From contig NZ_BDCA01000005.1 in NCBI RefSeq assembly GCF_001613265.1, positions 62,001 to 126,000 on the forward strand: a DNA stretch of 64,000 bases. Reading direction: 5' to 3'. The notes under the pieces were generated by a model. That model searched no databases. It was not told where the DNA came from and saw only the letters and a program-made list of their open reading frames with translations. Both the position numbers and the translations under genes were made by a program. How positions within the stretch are numbered: the first letter of the stretch is position 1; every line of letters begins with the position of its first letter. The stretch is from Nocardia vermiculata NBRC 100427. GTDB taxonomy: Bacteria; Actinomycetota; Actinomycetes; Mycobacteriales; Mycobacteriaceae. This document shows positions 29,214 through 37,570 of this stretch, piece by piece.

Positions 29214-30170
29214 TCAGTGGTCGGCCGCCGCCGCGGGCGCTTCGCGATGCTCCAGCAGCGGCTGGACCGCGGCGTGATCGTGGGTCGGCACAATGGTGAC
29301 CTGTGCCCGGGCGCGGTACAGGCGATGCAGGGTCCGGAAGGTCATCTCCCGATCGTAATCGGCGAAATTCCCTGGGTAAGCGGCCTTCTGGCGAATCGTG
29401 TCGATCTGCACGTGATGCCAGGCGGCATCTCCGGCCAGCAGTACCCACCCGCTGCGGGTGTGGGCGAGAATGCCGATACTGCCCGGCGTGTGTCCGGCCA
29501 GATCCACCAGCAGCACCGAGCCGTCACCGAACAGGTCGTGGCTCGCGGAGAAGGTCAGGACCGGCGGTCCGTCCAGATCGAACCCGACGATCGGCCGGTC
29601 CCGTAGTGCGTCGCGCACGCCGCCGACAGGAGCGACCGGCCCGGAGCTGATCCAGCGCTGCTCGACCCGGTGCAGGTGTACGGGCAGGTCCGGCAGGTCC
29701 AGCAGGCCGCAGACATGATCCCAGTGGGCATGGGTGGGCAGAGCGAAATCGAGCGGGCCGACGCCGGCTCGGTGCAGTGCGGTGACCGTGGCGATCGGCT
29801 GTGGTCGCGGTCGCATCGCCATCCGCAGCACCGCCGGGAGCTGCGCGATCGCCCGGGCCTCGACATCGAGGCAGACGCCTGGTTCGGCCACGAATCGCGC
29901 CTGCGGGTGTTCGATGACGAAGGAGGTCAGCGCGTTACCGACCTGCCGCGGCGTGAACGTCGCCTCCGCCACCACCGCGGTGGGGATCGCCCGGCGGACC
30001 TGGGGAAGTGCACGTACCGACACCGCCTCGCGCGGGGTGGGCAACCCGGCGTCGGTCAGGGAGGCCAGGAACCTCTGATCGGGGCGACGTGGGGCGAGCA
30101 GCCCTCGCGCGGAACCCACTGCTGCACCGCAGCATTCGAGCACGCTGGGCCGTTTCACCGGATCGGTCAT
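29214..30170 (-). CDS. MBL-fold metallo-hydrolase
   Basis: A 318-residue metallo-beta-lactamase-fold protein. It has the zinc-binding motif THAHWDH (H-x-H-x-D-H), the later histidine in DLAGHTPGSIG, Asp in LLAGDAAWHH and a C-terminal His in VPTHDHAAV. This pattern is shared by lactonases and similar hydrolases (N-acyl homoserine lactonase group and relatives); the substrate is unknown. A MerR regulator is divergent, and the promoter on this strand has a MerR-type dyad, so control by that regulator is likely. Confidence 0.85.
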   Translation of the reverse strand: MTDPVKRPSVLECCGAAVGSARGLLAPRRPDQRFLASLTDAGLPTPREAVSVRALPQVRRAIPTAVVAEATFTPRQVGNALTSFVIEHPQARFVAEPGVCLDVEARAIAQLPAVLRMAMRPRPQPIATVTALHRAGVGPLDFALPTHAHWDHVCGLLDLPDLPVHLHRVEQRWISSGPVAPVGGVRDALRDRPIVGFDLDGPPVLTFSASHDLFGDGSVLLVDLAGHTPGSIGILAHTRSGWVLLAGDAAWHHVQIDTIRQKAAYPGNFADYDREMTFRTLHRLYRARAQVTIVPTHDHAAVQPLLEHREAPAAAADH

Positions 30171-30230
30171 ATCGGTATGTCCGTTCTGTGATCACTGCGG
30201 GCGGCGGGGCTGTCACCCGCGTAGGGTGGC

Positions 30231-30261
30231 ACCATAAAACTTCACGTCGACATGAAGTAAA
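30231..30261 (-). promoter_or_regulatory. MerR-type promoter with dyad in 19-bp spacer, MBL gene
   Basis: Read on the minus strand, TTTACT (-35, 30256-30261) and TATGGT (-10, 30231-30236) are 19 bp apart. A perfect dyad ACTTCA-N8-TGAAGT (30239-30258) is centred on the spacer. The predicted transcript starts about 54 nt before the MBL-fold gene. It also lies 13 bp before the merR start, so the regulator could repress itself. Confidence 0.65.
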
Positions 30262-30271
30262 GGCGCGCGAG

Positions 30272-30685
30272 ATGGATGGTCTGAAGATCGGCGATGCGGC
30301 GGTACAGGTCGGGGTGCCCGCGCACGTGCTACGGCACTGGGAATCGGTCGGGCTCCTGCATCCGCCCCGCAGCGGTTCCGGGCACCGCGCCTACGATCGG
30401 CAAACCCTCGACCAGGCACGGCTGATCCGCACTCTGCAACGCACCGGGCTGTCACTGAGCCGGATCCGGGAACTCGGCCGCTCCGGCCGAGGCGACCGCA
30501 TGGCGATGATCGCCGACGAGCGGGCCGAGCTGCGGCGGCGGATCGATCTGTTCGAAGACACCGACCGCTTTCTGGCCCACATCACCGAATGCCGCCATCC
30601 GATCATCGCCGAATGCCCGGAATGCTCCGGTTTCGCCGCCGGCCACGACCATGACGAACTCACCCACCGGACATTCGGCACCTGA
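30272..30685 (+). CDS. MerR family transcriptional regulator with Cys-rich C-terminus
   Basis: A 137-residue protein from ATG 30272. It has the MerR helix-turn-helix (LKIGDAAVQVGVPAHVLRHWESVGLLHPPRSGSGHRAYDRQTLDQARLIRTLQRTGLSLSRIREL), a coiled coil (RAELRRRIDLFEDTDRFL) and three C-terminal cysteines in ITECRHPIIAECPECSGF plus HDHDE. Such Cys clusters occur in metal- or redox-responsive MerR proteins, so it may sense a thiol-reactive or metal signal (inference). It is divergent from the MBL-fold gene. Confidence 0.85.
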   Translation: MDGLKIGDAAVQVGVPAHVLRHWESVGLLHPPRSGSGHRAYDRQTLDQARLIRTLQRTGLSLSRIRELGRSGRGDRMAMIADERAELRRRIDLFEDTDRFLAHITECRHPIIAECPECSGFAAGHDHDELTHRTFGT

Positions 30686-30698
30686 GCCCGGGGGCCGG

Positions 30699-31994
30699 TT
30701 ACATGCGCAGATGCGAGCGTCGCGACCGTGAGGCCTTGTTGCGGTACATCGCGGTATCCACCGCGTGCATCAGATCGTCCACCGCATCCGGGCGTTTGGT
30801 CACCAGCGCGGTGCCGGCCGAAGCGCCGACCGAGACGGACCGTCCGGCGACCGGTACCGGCTCGGTGAGGGCGGTGAGCAGCCGACTCGAGCGATCGGTC
30901 AGCTGCTCCTCGTCCGCGCACCGCTCCAGCAGCACGATGAACTCGTCGCCACCGATGCGTGCGGCCAGACCGACCGGGCCGGCCGTGCCGGCCAGGCGTT
31001 CGGCGACCACGCGCAGCACCCGGTCGCCGACGGTGTGACCGTAGTCGTCGTTGACGTCCTTGAAGCCGTCGAGATCGAGATAGCACAGGCCGAACGGCGG
31101 CTCGGCCCGGGCGAGCCGCTCGAAGAACAGCAGCCGGTTCGCCAGGCCGGTGAGTGCGTCGTGATGGGCGTCGTACCAGAGCTGGTCGGCCAGTGCCTTG
31201 CGCTCGGTGATGTCGACCGCCACCCCGATCAGGAAACGCACCTGGCCGTCGGCGTCGCGGACCACCGACATCGACAGGTCGATATCGGTCTGGTGTCCGT
31301 CCGGCCTGGTCAGCGAAGTCTCCAGGCGAAACCGGTCCAGTTCGCCGGTCAACAGCTGACCGAACTGGGAATAGGCCTCGCCGATATTCTCCCGCCCGAG
31401 TACGGTCGCCACCGGCCGGCCCACGATCACCTCACCGGGTACGCCGATCATCTCGGCGAATGCCGCATTGACGTCGCTGACCGTGCCGCTCCGCGCGTCG
31501 ATGGTGCCGATACCCACCGATGCGCCCGCGAAGATCGCCGAGAACCGGGCCTCGGACAGCTGACGGCGTTGCTGTTCCTCCCGCACCGCCGCCAGCGCCG
31601 CACCGAGGGTGGTCTCCTGTTCGGCCAGCGCGGCGGTACGCAACGCGGCGGTGAAGCCGGCCGCGAATTCCCCCGCCACCGTGATCGCGCGCTCGCGCAC
31701 CGCCGCACGATCCGGATGCGCCGGATCCGGGCAGAGATCGTCGACCATGTCCCGGCAGATCACCGAGACCGAGCGGCTCACCGCCGCCTCGTCGCGATAA
31801 TTGGCCGCGACCAGCGACGAAGCGGCCATGCGTGCCGCCGCGATGCCGGCGGTACCGCGCAGGACGTCGAGCAGTTCCGCGCAGAGCCCGGCGAGCAGTG
31901 CTTCGATCCGGTTTCGGGTCAGCGTCGGTGCGACGACGCCGTCGAGCACGTCGGCCCATCTCACCGCCAGCTCTTGCGCACCCACCCGGTACAA
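30699..31994 (-). CDS. PAS-GGDEF diguanylate cyclase
   Basis: A 431-residue soluble protein. Residues about 1-140 are a helical sensor-like region, followed by a PAS domain (~150-265, with NAAFAEMIGVPGEVIVGR and PDGHQTDIDLSMSVVRD, ending DITERK) and a GGDEF domain (YDAHHDALTGLANRLLFFERL, CYLDLDGFKDVNDDYGHTVGDRVL, RIGGDEFIVLLE). The GGDEF signature is intact, so it should make cyclic di-GMP. No RxxD inhibitory site is obvious before GGDEF. TTG is the apparent start. It is convergent with the merR gene. Confidence 0.85.
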   Translation of the reverse strand: MYRVGAQELAVRWADVLDGVVAPTLTRNRIEALLAGLCAELLDVLRGTAGIAAARMAASSLVAANYRDEAAVSRSVSVICRDMVDDLCPDPAHPDRAAVRERAITVAGEFAAGFTAALRTAALAEQETTLGAALAAVREEQQRRQLSEARFSAIFAGASVGIGTIDARSGTVSDVNAAFAEMIGVPGEVIVGRPVATVLGRENIGEAYSQFGQLLTGELDRFRLETSLTRPDGHQTDIDLSMSVVRDADGQVRFLIGVAVDITERKALADQLWYDAHHDALTGLANRLLFFERLARAEPPFGLCYLDLDGFKDVNDDYGHTVGDRVLRVVAERLAGTAGPVGLAARIGGDEFIVLLERCADEEQLTDRSSRLLTALTEPVPVAGRSVSVGASAGTALVTKRPDAVDDLMHAVDTAMYRNKASRSRRSHLRM

Positions 31995-32015
31995 CCCCTG
32001 CCTGTCCTCGAATTC

Positions 32016-32825
32016 TCAGACCTTGTGGCCCACACCCGCCAAGCCCAGTGACCGTCCCGGCGTCTCATGATGGTCTCGTTCGGATTCCGGGCGCCACAAG
32101 GGTAGTTCGACCACTCCCGGCTCGACCATAGCCAGCCCGTCGAACATCTCGGTGATCGCCGCGCGATCGCGGAACCGGATGCCGATTCCGCTGGTCGCCT
32201 TCTCGCCGAGACGTGCCGCGTCGTCGGGACGCAACGCAGAGGTCACATGTGAGATCGCCACATAGCTGCCGGCTGGCACGGCTGCGCGCAACGCGGCGAC
32301 CATGTCGCGGGGGCGTTCCTCGTCCTGCAACAGATGCAGGACCGCCACCAGCAGCACACCGATGGGCTGGTCGAAGTCGATCAGCCCGGGTTCGCGGGCG
32401 CGCGCGAGCAGGTCGTCGGGCTTGCGCAGATCGGCTTCGAGGGCACCGGCTCGCTCGTTGCCCTGCAGGATCGTCGCGGCGTGGGTGACCGCCACCGGAT
32501 CGATGTCGACGTAGAGCACCCGGACCGACGGGTCGATCTCCTGCGCCACCTCGTGCACGTTGCCGGCGGCGGGGATACCGGACCCGATATCGAGGAACTG
32601 CCGGATGCCGGCATCGATCATGAACCGCACCGCGCGGCGTAGGAAGGCGCGGTTGCTCAGGGCCAGGCGCGGCAGATCCGGTACGAGTTGGCGACCGTAG
32701 GCGGCAGCTTGGCGGTCGACCTCGAAATTGTGTGAACCGCCGAGCAATGCGTCGTACATCCGCGCGGGACTGGCCCGATCCATGTCCACACTCTCGGGTG
32801 CCCACACTGGTCTGTCCACTGCCAT
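32016..32825 (-). CDS. SAM-dependent methyltransferase, DUF574/SAV2177 type
   Basis: A 269-residue protein of the actinobacterial S-adenosylmethionine-dependent methyltransferase family PF04672: PARMYDALLGGSHNFEVDR, LSNRAFLRRAVRFMIDAGIRQFLDIGSGIPAAGNVHEVAQ, VLYVDIDPVAVTHA, LLVAVLHLLQDEE, SYVAISHVTS. The SAM-binding motif is FLDIGSGIPA. These genes are numerous in actinobacteria and their substrates are unknown. The stop lies 21 bases from the start of the GGDEF gene, so the two are probably cotranscribed. Confidence 0.88.
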   Translation of the reverse strand: MAVDRPVWAPESVDMDRASPARMYDALLGGSHNFEVDRQAAAYGRQLVPDLPRLALSNRAFLRRAVRFMIDAGIRQFLDIGSGIPAAGNVHEVAQEIDPSVRVLYVDIDPVAVTHAATILQGNERAGALEADLRKPDDLLARAREPGLIDFDQPIGVLLVAVLHLLQDEERPRDMVAALRAAVPAGSYVAISHVTSALRPDDAARLGEKATSGIGIRFRDRAAITEMFDGLAMVEPGVVELPLWRPESERDHHETPGRSLGLAGVGHKV

Positions 32826-32941
32826 CCCCTCCTACCGCTCGAAACCGGCGGCGCCGATCTTGTGAAACATCACTGTACGCCGTAGTCGCCGGGGGTGCGG
32901 GCACGTGCCGGGGTCCGCCGGCGGCCCACTGGAACCGACCG

Positions 32942-33727
32942 TCACACCAGTGTGATCGAATCCAGGACCCGGGCGCCCAGTTCGGTATCACCGGTGATCG
33001 CCACCGCGCCCGCGCGCCACGGCAGGCGGCGGGTACTCCACTGCGGGAACTCCAGTGCCAGGGCAGCGATATGGGCGCTCGCACCGGCGGCGATTCCGGG
33101 CCGGACTCGCAACCGCCCGCCGCGAACCTCGATCCGCCAGGTACCTCCGCCCGGGCCGGTCAACGTCAGTGCGACCGGAGCGTCGAGCCAGCTCAGAGCC
33201 TCGCGGTGGGAATGCTCGAGCAGGGTGGTGAGCCAGGTGAGCACCGAGTGCATCCGTTGCGGATCCGTCGGAGGCGGGGCCAGATCGAGTGCGGGTGCGA
33301 TGTCGTGGCGCAGGTGGGTGTGCCAGTCGAACAGCAGCATGGCCGGTACCAGATCCAGCCGATACCAGCCCAACTCGCCCACCGGGACCCGGAGCGGGGC
33401 GAGGCCGGGCGTGGTGAGCAGGCGCAGCGAACGGGCGCCGCGCTCGGACCAGATGTCGAATTCCGGCAGCACGTATCGGGTGGTGTGCGAGCGTTTCCGG
33501 TCCACCAGCAGTTCGTTCAGCCGTTCCAGATCGCGAGTGGAGGCGACCGCGGCGGCGGTCGGAGTGAGCAGTGCCCGCGCGGTATTCGTCATATGGATCA
33601 CCACTTCGGCCACCGACCAGCCGGCCGCGGCGCTGGGCGCGGCCCACTGCTGTTCGCTCAGCGTGCCGCAGAAGTCGAGCACGGTGCGGCGTTCCTCGCG
33701 CAATCCGGGCAGATGCTGCGAACTCAT
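32942..33727 (-). CDS. Maleylpyruvate isomerase-like, mycothiol-dependent-family protein
   Basis: A 261-residue protein of the TIGR03083/MDMPI type: an N-terminal DinB-like helical bundle (TVLDFCGTLSEQQWAAPSAAAGWSVAEVVIHMTNTARALL, with the conserved His) and a C-terminal region with WRIEVRGGRLRV and ITGDTELGARVLDSI. The middle contains a DWHTHLRHDI segment with three His. Related proteins use mycothiol as cofactor, though most have no known substrate. Confidence 0.75.
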   Translation of the reverse strand: MSSQHLPGLREERRTVLDFCGTLSEQQWAAPSAAAGWSVAEVVIHMTNTARALLTPTAAAVASTRDLERLNELLVDRKRSHTTRYVLPEFDIWSERGARSLRLLTTPGLAPLRVPVGELGWYRLDLVPAMLLFDWHTHLRHDIAPALDLAPPPTDPQRMHSVLTWLTTLLEHSHREALSWLDAPVALTLTGPGGGTWRIEVRGGRLRVRPGIAAGASAHIAALALEFPQWSTRRLPWRAGAVAITGDTELGARVLDSITLV

Positions 33728-33907
33728 GGCATCCGAACGCTACCGGTTCGGGGCCCGGCGGCCAATGGGTACGGACGTTTCGGACACCGCAACTCGATCG
33801 GTGGCGCCGGTCGGGCGGTTCGTCTGCCGCCCGCGATGTGGACTTGTCGGTGCGATGGTGCATGCTCTTGGGCACGCCGATGTCTACAACCTTGCCCGGA
33901 GTGCACC

Positions 33908-34687
33908 ATGCCGTCCCCACGAACGAAACCGCAACCTTTGTCCGACACCGAGATTCGACAGATAACCGATGATTTGGCCGCAGGCCGGCCGCCGATGGTC
34001 TGGTTCACCGCGGCGGCAGTGGGCGTATCCGAAGGACGTTCGGGAAAGGTAGTCGCGCTCGGCGATCCCGCCGACGGGGATTTCCTGCAAGTGCGTCCGA
34101 CCGGATCGAAAGATGTCATGTCGTTCTCGCCGACCGAGGTGACACTGGTCAAGCCGGCGCGCAAGGACAAGCGCCCCACCACATCCGAAGCCGCCCCGGC
34201 ACCGGTGTCCCGGACCTCCGGGACCACCGATTCCCCCGGGCCGGCGACGAGGAAGGACACCGCAGTGAGTACGTCGACGAGCGCGACATCGCCGGCCCCG
34301 GGGAGCGCAAGCGCGCCCGCAGCGAAAGCGGCCGCACCGCAGCCTCCTTCGGAGCCGAAGCCGGCCACCAAACCCGCGACCACGCCGGCGCGCACCCCCA
34401 AGCCCGCCGCCCGCAAGTCGAAGACCCCGGAGGTCACCCTGACGCTGTCCGGTACCGCCGACGGCGAGTGGACGGTGGACGTCGTCCACGGAAAGAAGCG
34501 CACCATCAAGGGAGTGCAGGTGGCGGGCGCCTCGGTCGCGCAGGCGGCGAAGCTGTTGCATCCGGAGGTTTCCGAGGTCGTGGATTCGGTGCTCGACACG
34601 GTCCGGGACTCGCAACGTGCCAAGGTGGAGCAACTGCAGGCCGAACTCGATCAGGCCCGCCGCGTGCTCGACGAACTGGCCGGATAA
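33908..34687 (+). CDS. Conserved hypothetical protein, DUF6319-like
   Basis: A 259-residue protein from ATG 33908. A long upstream extension of the frame from 32732 overlaps the antisense gene and is rejected. The N-terminus (LSDTEIRQITDDLAAGRPPMVWFTAAAVGVSEGRSGKVVALGDPADGDFLQVRP) is globular, then a Pro/Ala/Ser/Lys-rich linker (about residues 85-160) joins a C-terminal domain (EVTLTLSGTADGEWTVDVVHGKKRTIKGVQVAGASVAQAAKLLHPEVSEVVDSVL) ending in a coiled coil. The two-part layout resembles the DUF6319 family seen in Nocardia and Mycobacterium. Function unknown. Confidence 0.65.
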   Translation: MPSPRTKPQPLSDTEIRQITDDLAAGRPPMVWFTAAAVGVSEGRSGKVVALGDPADGDFLQVRPTGSKDVMSFSPTEVTLVKPARKDKRPTTSEAAPAPVSRTSGTTDSPGPATRKDTAVSTSTSATSPAPGSASAPAAKAAAPQPPSEPKPATKPATTPARTPKPAARKSKTPEVTLTLSGTADGEWTVDVVHGKKRTIKGVQVAGASVAQAAKLLHPEVSEVVDSVLDTVRDSQRAKVEQLQAELDQARRVLDELAG

Positions 34688-34694
34688 CCGCCGC

Positions 34695-36230
34695 TCAGAC
34701 CGCGGGCTCGCGCCGGCGCACCCGGCGCTGCCTCGCGGACGGGGGCAGATGGCGCAGGTCGTCGTGGAAGGCGCAGCCGAGGGTGTAGTCCTTGGCGTGG
34801 TACATCGCCGAATCGGCCTCGCGGAGCAGGTCATAGATGGTGGCGTCGGTACTGCGCGGCCCACTGCAGGCGACACCGATGCTGGCTCCGATGGTCACCT
34901 CGGTGACCGACAGTTCGAAGGGTTTGGCGAAGGCTGCCAGCAACTTCTCGGCGACTACGACGGCTTCGGTGCGTGTCGCGCCGGCGAGCACGACGAATTC
35001 GTCTCCGCCGTAACGGGCGGCGACATCCGCGCGGCCGATCACGCGCCGAATGCGGGCAGCCGCATTGGCGATGAGCTCGTCGCCCACGGCATGTCCGTAG
35101 CTGTCGTTGATCGTTTTGAAACCGTCCAGATCGATGAAGAACAGCGATACCGGGCGTCCACACCACAGTTCCCGATCGCGCCCGGGGGTACGCAGCAGGG
35201 CGGAACGATTGAGCAGGCCGGTGAGCATGTCGTGGTCGGCCTGATACTGGGCTCGGCGCTCACTGCGCGCACTGCGCACGATGGCACGCTCGCTGCGCAC
35301 CAGTACACCGACCAGCAGCGCTGCCAGCAGCACGGAGACCACGATCCGGTCCACGGACCCGGTCCGGGTGCCGATCGTGGGAACCAGTGAGGCCACGACC
35401 AGTGTCACGGCGATGACGCTGGCCCGCTGGCGGGACCGATGCGGATGCACGCGACGCCCACCGCCGAGTGTGACCATCGTCGGGTGCAGTGCGGCAGGTC
35501 CGACGATGGCATAGGCCAGCAGCAGCGGAGTGAGCAGTGTCTGCCGGTCGAAGTGCACCCAGCCCGCGGCCTCCAGGTTGTAGCCCAGATCCGCGACCAG
35601 GATGGCGAGCAGGCCCAGATGGACCAGGCGCAGCGAGGTTTCGTAGCGGCTCGAGGTGACCACCGAATGGGTGATCAGCGTCAGTAGCAGCGCGTCGATC
35701 ACCGGGTACGCCGGTCGGATGAATGCCGCCATGTCCCAGTGTGTGGTGCCGTGCAGCACGGGCGAGATCAGAAATGTCCACGAGGCGAGTAGTGCACCCA
35801 GGGCGATCAAGCCCGAGTCGAGAATCAGATCTCGCTGGCGGTCGGCTCGGCGCGGCCACAGCCACAGGAAAGCAGCGGTGCCGACGCCGAGGTATCCGGC
35901 CAGCGTCGCCAGGTCGCCGAGCGGGGACAAAGGTCTGCCGGTGAAGTCGCGCAGGACTGTTCCGGTGGCGAACAACGCGGCGGAGATGCCGAGCAGATAC
36001 CACGCCGCCGGCGCCGGCGGCCGGTATCGGCGCACCCCGACGATGATCATGGTGAGGGTCGTGATCACGACGGCGAGCATCGCCGTCAACGACAGGGCCG
36101 GTGTTCCGGTGAAGGTCAGCACCACGACGGCCAGGGCGAAAACCGCCGGTGGAATCGCACGCCGGGGTTTGTCGGGCAACCGCGACAGCAGCGATCGGAT
36201 ACGGGTGTGGTGCTGTGTTTCGGATGTCAT
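34695..36230 (-). CDS. Integral membrane GGDEF diguanylate cyclase
   Basis: A 511-residue protein from ATG 36230. About eight to nine membrane segments fill residues 20-310, followed by a GGDEF domain (YQADHDMLTGLLNRSALL, LFFIDLDGFKTINDSYGHAVGDELI, RYGGDEFVVLAG) with an intact signature, so it should be active. The membrane part is a sensor of MASE-like type. The start overlaps the stop of the upstream GNAT-like gene by one base, linking it to an arginine decarboxylase operon. The longer 727-residue frame upstream is a shadow of that gene. Confidence 0.85.
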   Translation of the reverse strand: MTSETQHHTRIRSLLSRLPDKPRRAIPPAVFALAVVVLTFTGTPALSLTAMLAVVITTLTMIIVGVRRYRPPAPAAWYLLGISAALFATGTVLRDFTGRPLSPLGDLATLAGYLGVGTAAFLWLWPRRADRQRDLILDSGLIALGALLASWTFLISPVLHGTTHWDMAAFIRPAYPVIDALLLTLITHSVVTSSRYETSLRLVHLGLLAILVADLGYNLEAAGWVHFDRQTLLTPLLLAYAIVGPAALHPTMVTLGGGRRVHPHRSRQRASVIAVTLVVASLVPTIGTRTGSVDRIVVSVLLAALLVGVLVRSERAIVRSARSERRAQYQADHDMLTGLLNRSALLRTPGRDRELWCGRPVSLFFIDLDGFKTINDSYGHAVGDELIANAAARIRRVIGRADVAARYGGDEFVVLAGATRTEAVVVAEKLLAAFAKPFELSVTEVTIGASIGVACSGPRSTDATIYDLLREADSAMYHAKDYTLGCAFHDDLRHLPPSARQRRVRRREPAV

Positions 36231-36829
36231 CAGCCCCCCTGGTCCGCGTCGTCGGTGACGAACCGCGCAGCGTAGTAGGTTTGTGAATCCTCGACCGCTA
36301 CTTCGATATTCGCCTCTTCGCCGACCGCGTTGCGCAACGCGTCGGCAAACGAGAACTGAGAGTTGTTGTACGAGCAGATGTCCCAGCCGACGACCGCTCG
36401 ATCTGCCGCCAGGATCTGGACAACTGTACTGATCATGGCATGAAAGGCCACCCCGTGTCGCGCACTTGGGGTAACAAGAGTGAAACCCGCATAGTAAATC
36501 GCATTGCGTGCGGCGTGTTGGGGAAACCGTGTCGTGAAATATTCCGGGCTGATCCACGGCACCGTGTCCAGGTGCCGAGTAAGGGTGGTGAGCCCGATCG
36601 GTGCGCCGTCGGCGCGAGCGACGATCTTGTCCACCCGAGTATCGGACATCTCGTCCCGGAATTCGTTGCGATGCAGGACTTGCCGGGCTATCGCGCGCGT
36701 GCGCAGCGGGGCGAAAGCCTGCTCGTACAGGCTCTGGAAGATCTCGATCTCCGTGTCCGCGATCGCCGGTTCGATGGTGATATCGACACCCGGCCAGGGC
36801 GATCGACCCTCCCGGTCCGGTCCGCTCAT
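36230..36829 (-). CDS. GNAT-like acyltransferase, unassigned
   Basis: A 199-residue protein. Features resemble the GNAT or acyl-transferase fold: FQSLYEQAFAPLRTRAIARQVLHRNEFRDEM, IVARADGAPIGLTTLTRHLDTVPWISPEYFTTRFP, and an aromatic-rich region ending YYAARF. No clear acetyl-CoA binding R/Q-x2-G-x-G/A motif was found, so the assignment is tentative. It is translationally coupled to the arginine decarboxylase (ATGA overlap) upstream and to the GGDEF protein downstream, so it could modify agmatine or a related product (inference). Confidence 0.55.
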   Translation of the reverse strand: MSGPDREGRSPWPGVDITIEPAIADTEIEIFQSLYEQAFAPLRTRAIARQVLHRNEFRDEMSDTRVDKIVARADGAPIGLTTLTRHLDTVPWISPEYFTTRFPQHAARNAIYYAGFTLVTPSARHGVAFHAMISTVVQILAADRAVVGWDICSYNNSQFSFADALRNAVGEEANIEVAVEDSQTYYAARFVTDDADQGG

Positions 36830-37368
36830 GAGGTCCGTTCCCAGCCCGCGGCCTCGTAGGCGGCCAGTACCAGTGCACACGCGGGACGGCCGGTACAGCG
36901 CGTCTGCGCCGTGGCGAGCCGGACCGGCCCGAACCGCCCCGAGCGGGCGGCGGTCATCTCGGTGAGGCTGGCGTGGATGAGTTCTTCGACCTGTCCGGTG
37001 GATTCGCCCTGGTGCTCGACGAACAAGCCGGCCCCGGATCCATCGGTGAGCTGGACCCAGCCGATACCTGCTGCGGTCGCGGCACCGGTCGCGGTCGCGT
37101 GCCCGAGGGCGTAGACACAGTAGAGGCGGTCGCCCCACTCGATCCGCTTGCCGACCCGCGCAGCGCGCCGCACCTGTGACCGCGGCGGGATCACCGAGGA
37201 TAATCGGATCACATTCGCCTCTCCCACACCGAGTTCGCGCAATGCGGCATCGAACGCGGCCACCTCCGTCACGCCCGTGGCGGTCGCCGCGCCGACCTCG
37301 ATCGTCAGGGTCGCGGGTTCGTCGCGGTCACGATCACGACGGTCGAGCGGGGTTCGAGTCGTGAGCAT
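36826..37368 (-). CDS. pdaD: Pyruvoyl-dependent arginine decarboxylase
   Basis: A 180-residue proenzyme from ATG 37368. It contains LTIEVGAATATGVTEVAAFDAALRELGVGEANVIRLSSVIPP, where self-cleavage between Ser57 and Ser58 would generate the pyruvoyl group, and AGLFVEHQGES with Glu118 in the place of the catalytic acid of archaeal enzymes. The reaction is arginine to agmatine plus CO2. Length matches the short family. The Asp/Arg-rich N-terminal stretch is extra. It is the first gene of a three-gene operon with a GNAT-like and a GGDEF protein. Confidence 0.78.
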   Translation of the reverse strand: MLTTRTPLDRRDRDRDEPATLTIEVGAATATGVTEVAAFDAALRELGVGEANVIRLSSVIPPRSQVRRAARVGKRIEWGDRLYCVYALGHATATGAATAAGIGWVQLTDGSGAGLFVEHQGESTGQVEELIHASLTEMTAARSGRFGPVRLATAQTRCTGRPACALVLAAYEAAGWERTS

Positions 37369-37400
37369 CGTATTGTTCGGTCCTTCCCGGGGCTCACCAG

Positions 37401-37414
37401 TTTTGCATTTTGCA
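37401..37414. repeat. Tandem heptamer TTTTGCA x2
   Basis: TTTTGCATTTTGCA lies 33-46 bases before the pdaD start in the divergent gap of 202 bp between pdaD and the symporter gene. It is AT-rich in this genome and may be a binding site for an unlinked regulator. Support is only its repetition. Confidence 0.3.
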
Positions 37415-37570
37415 GGGCATGGTTTCGCTAAATTTCCCTCAGAAGATTTACAGATCCGAACGGCGCGCGCCGCGCGGGGGCCGACCGGCCTGTCGAACCC
37501 CCCGCGGCGCGTTACCATCCGGGCAGATCGCAACCTGGTGAACCCGTGGACTTTCCGACAGGAGCTCCGT

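Noticed and set aside
32732..33907. 392-residue upstream extension of the DUF6319-like gene
   Set aside because: Overlaps the antisense mycothiol-family gene, is Arg-rich, and a good ATG lies at 33908.
36231..36878. N-terminal extension of the membrane GGDEF protein to 727 residues
   Set aside because: Covers the GNAT-like gene in another frame; the protein-like part starts at MTSETQ (36230).
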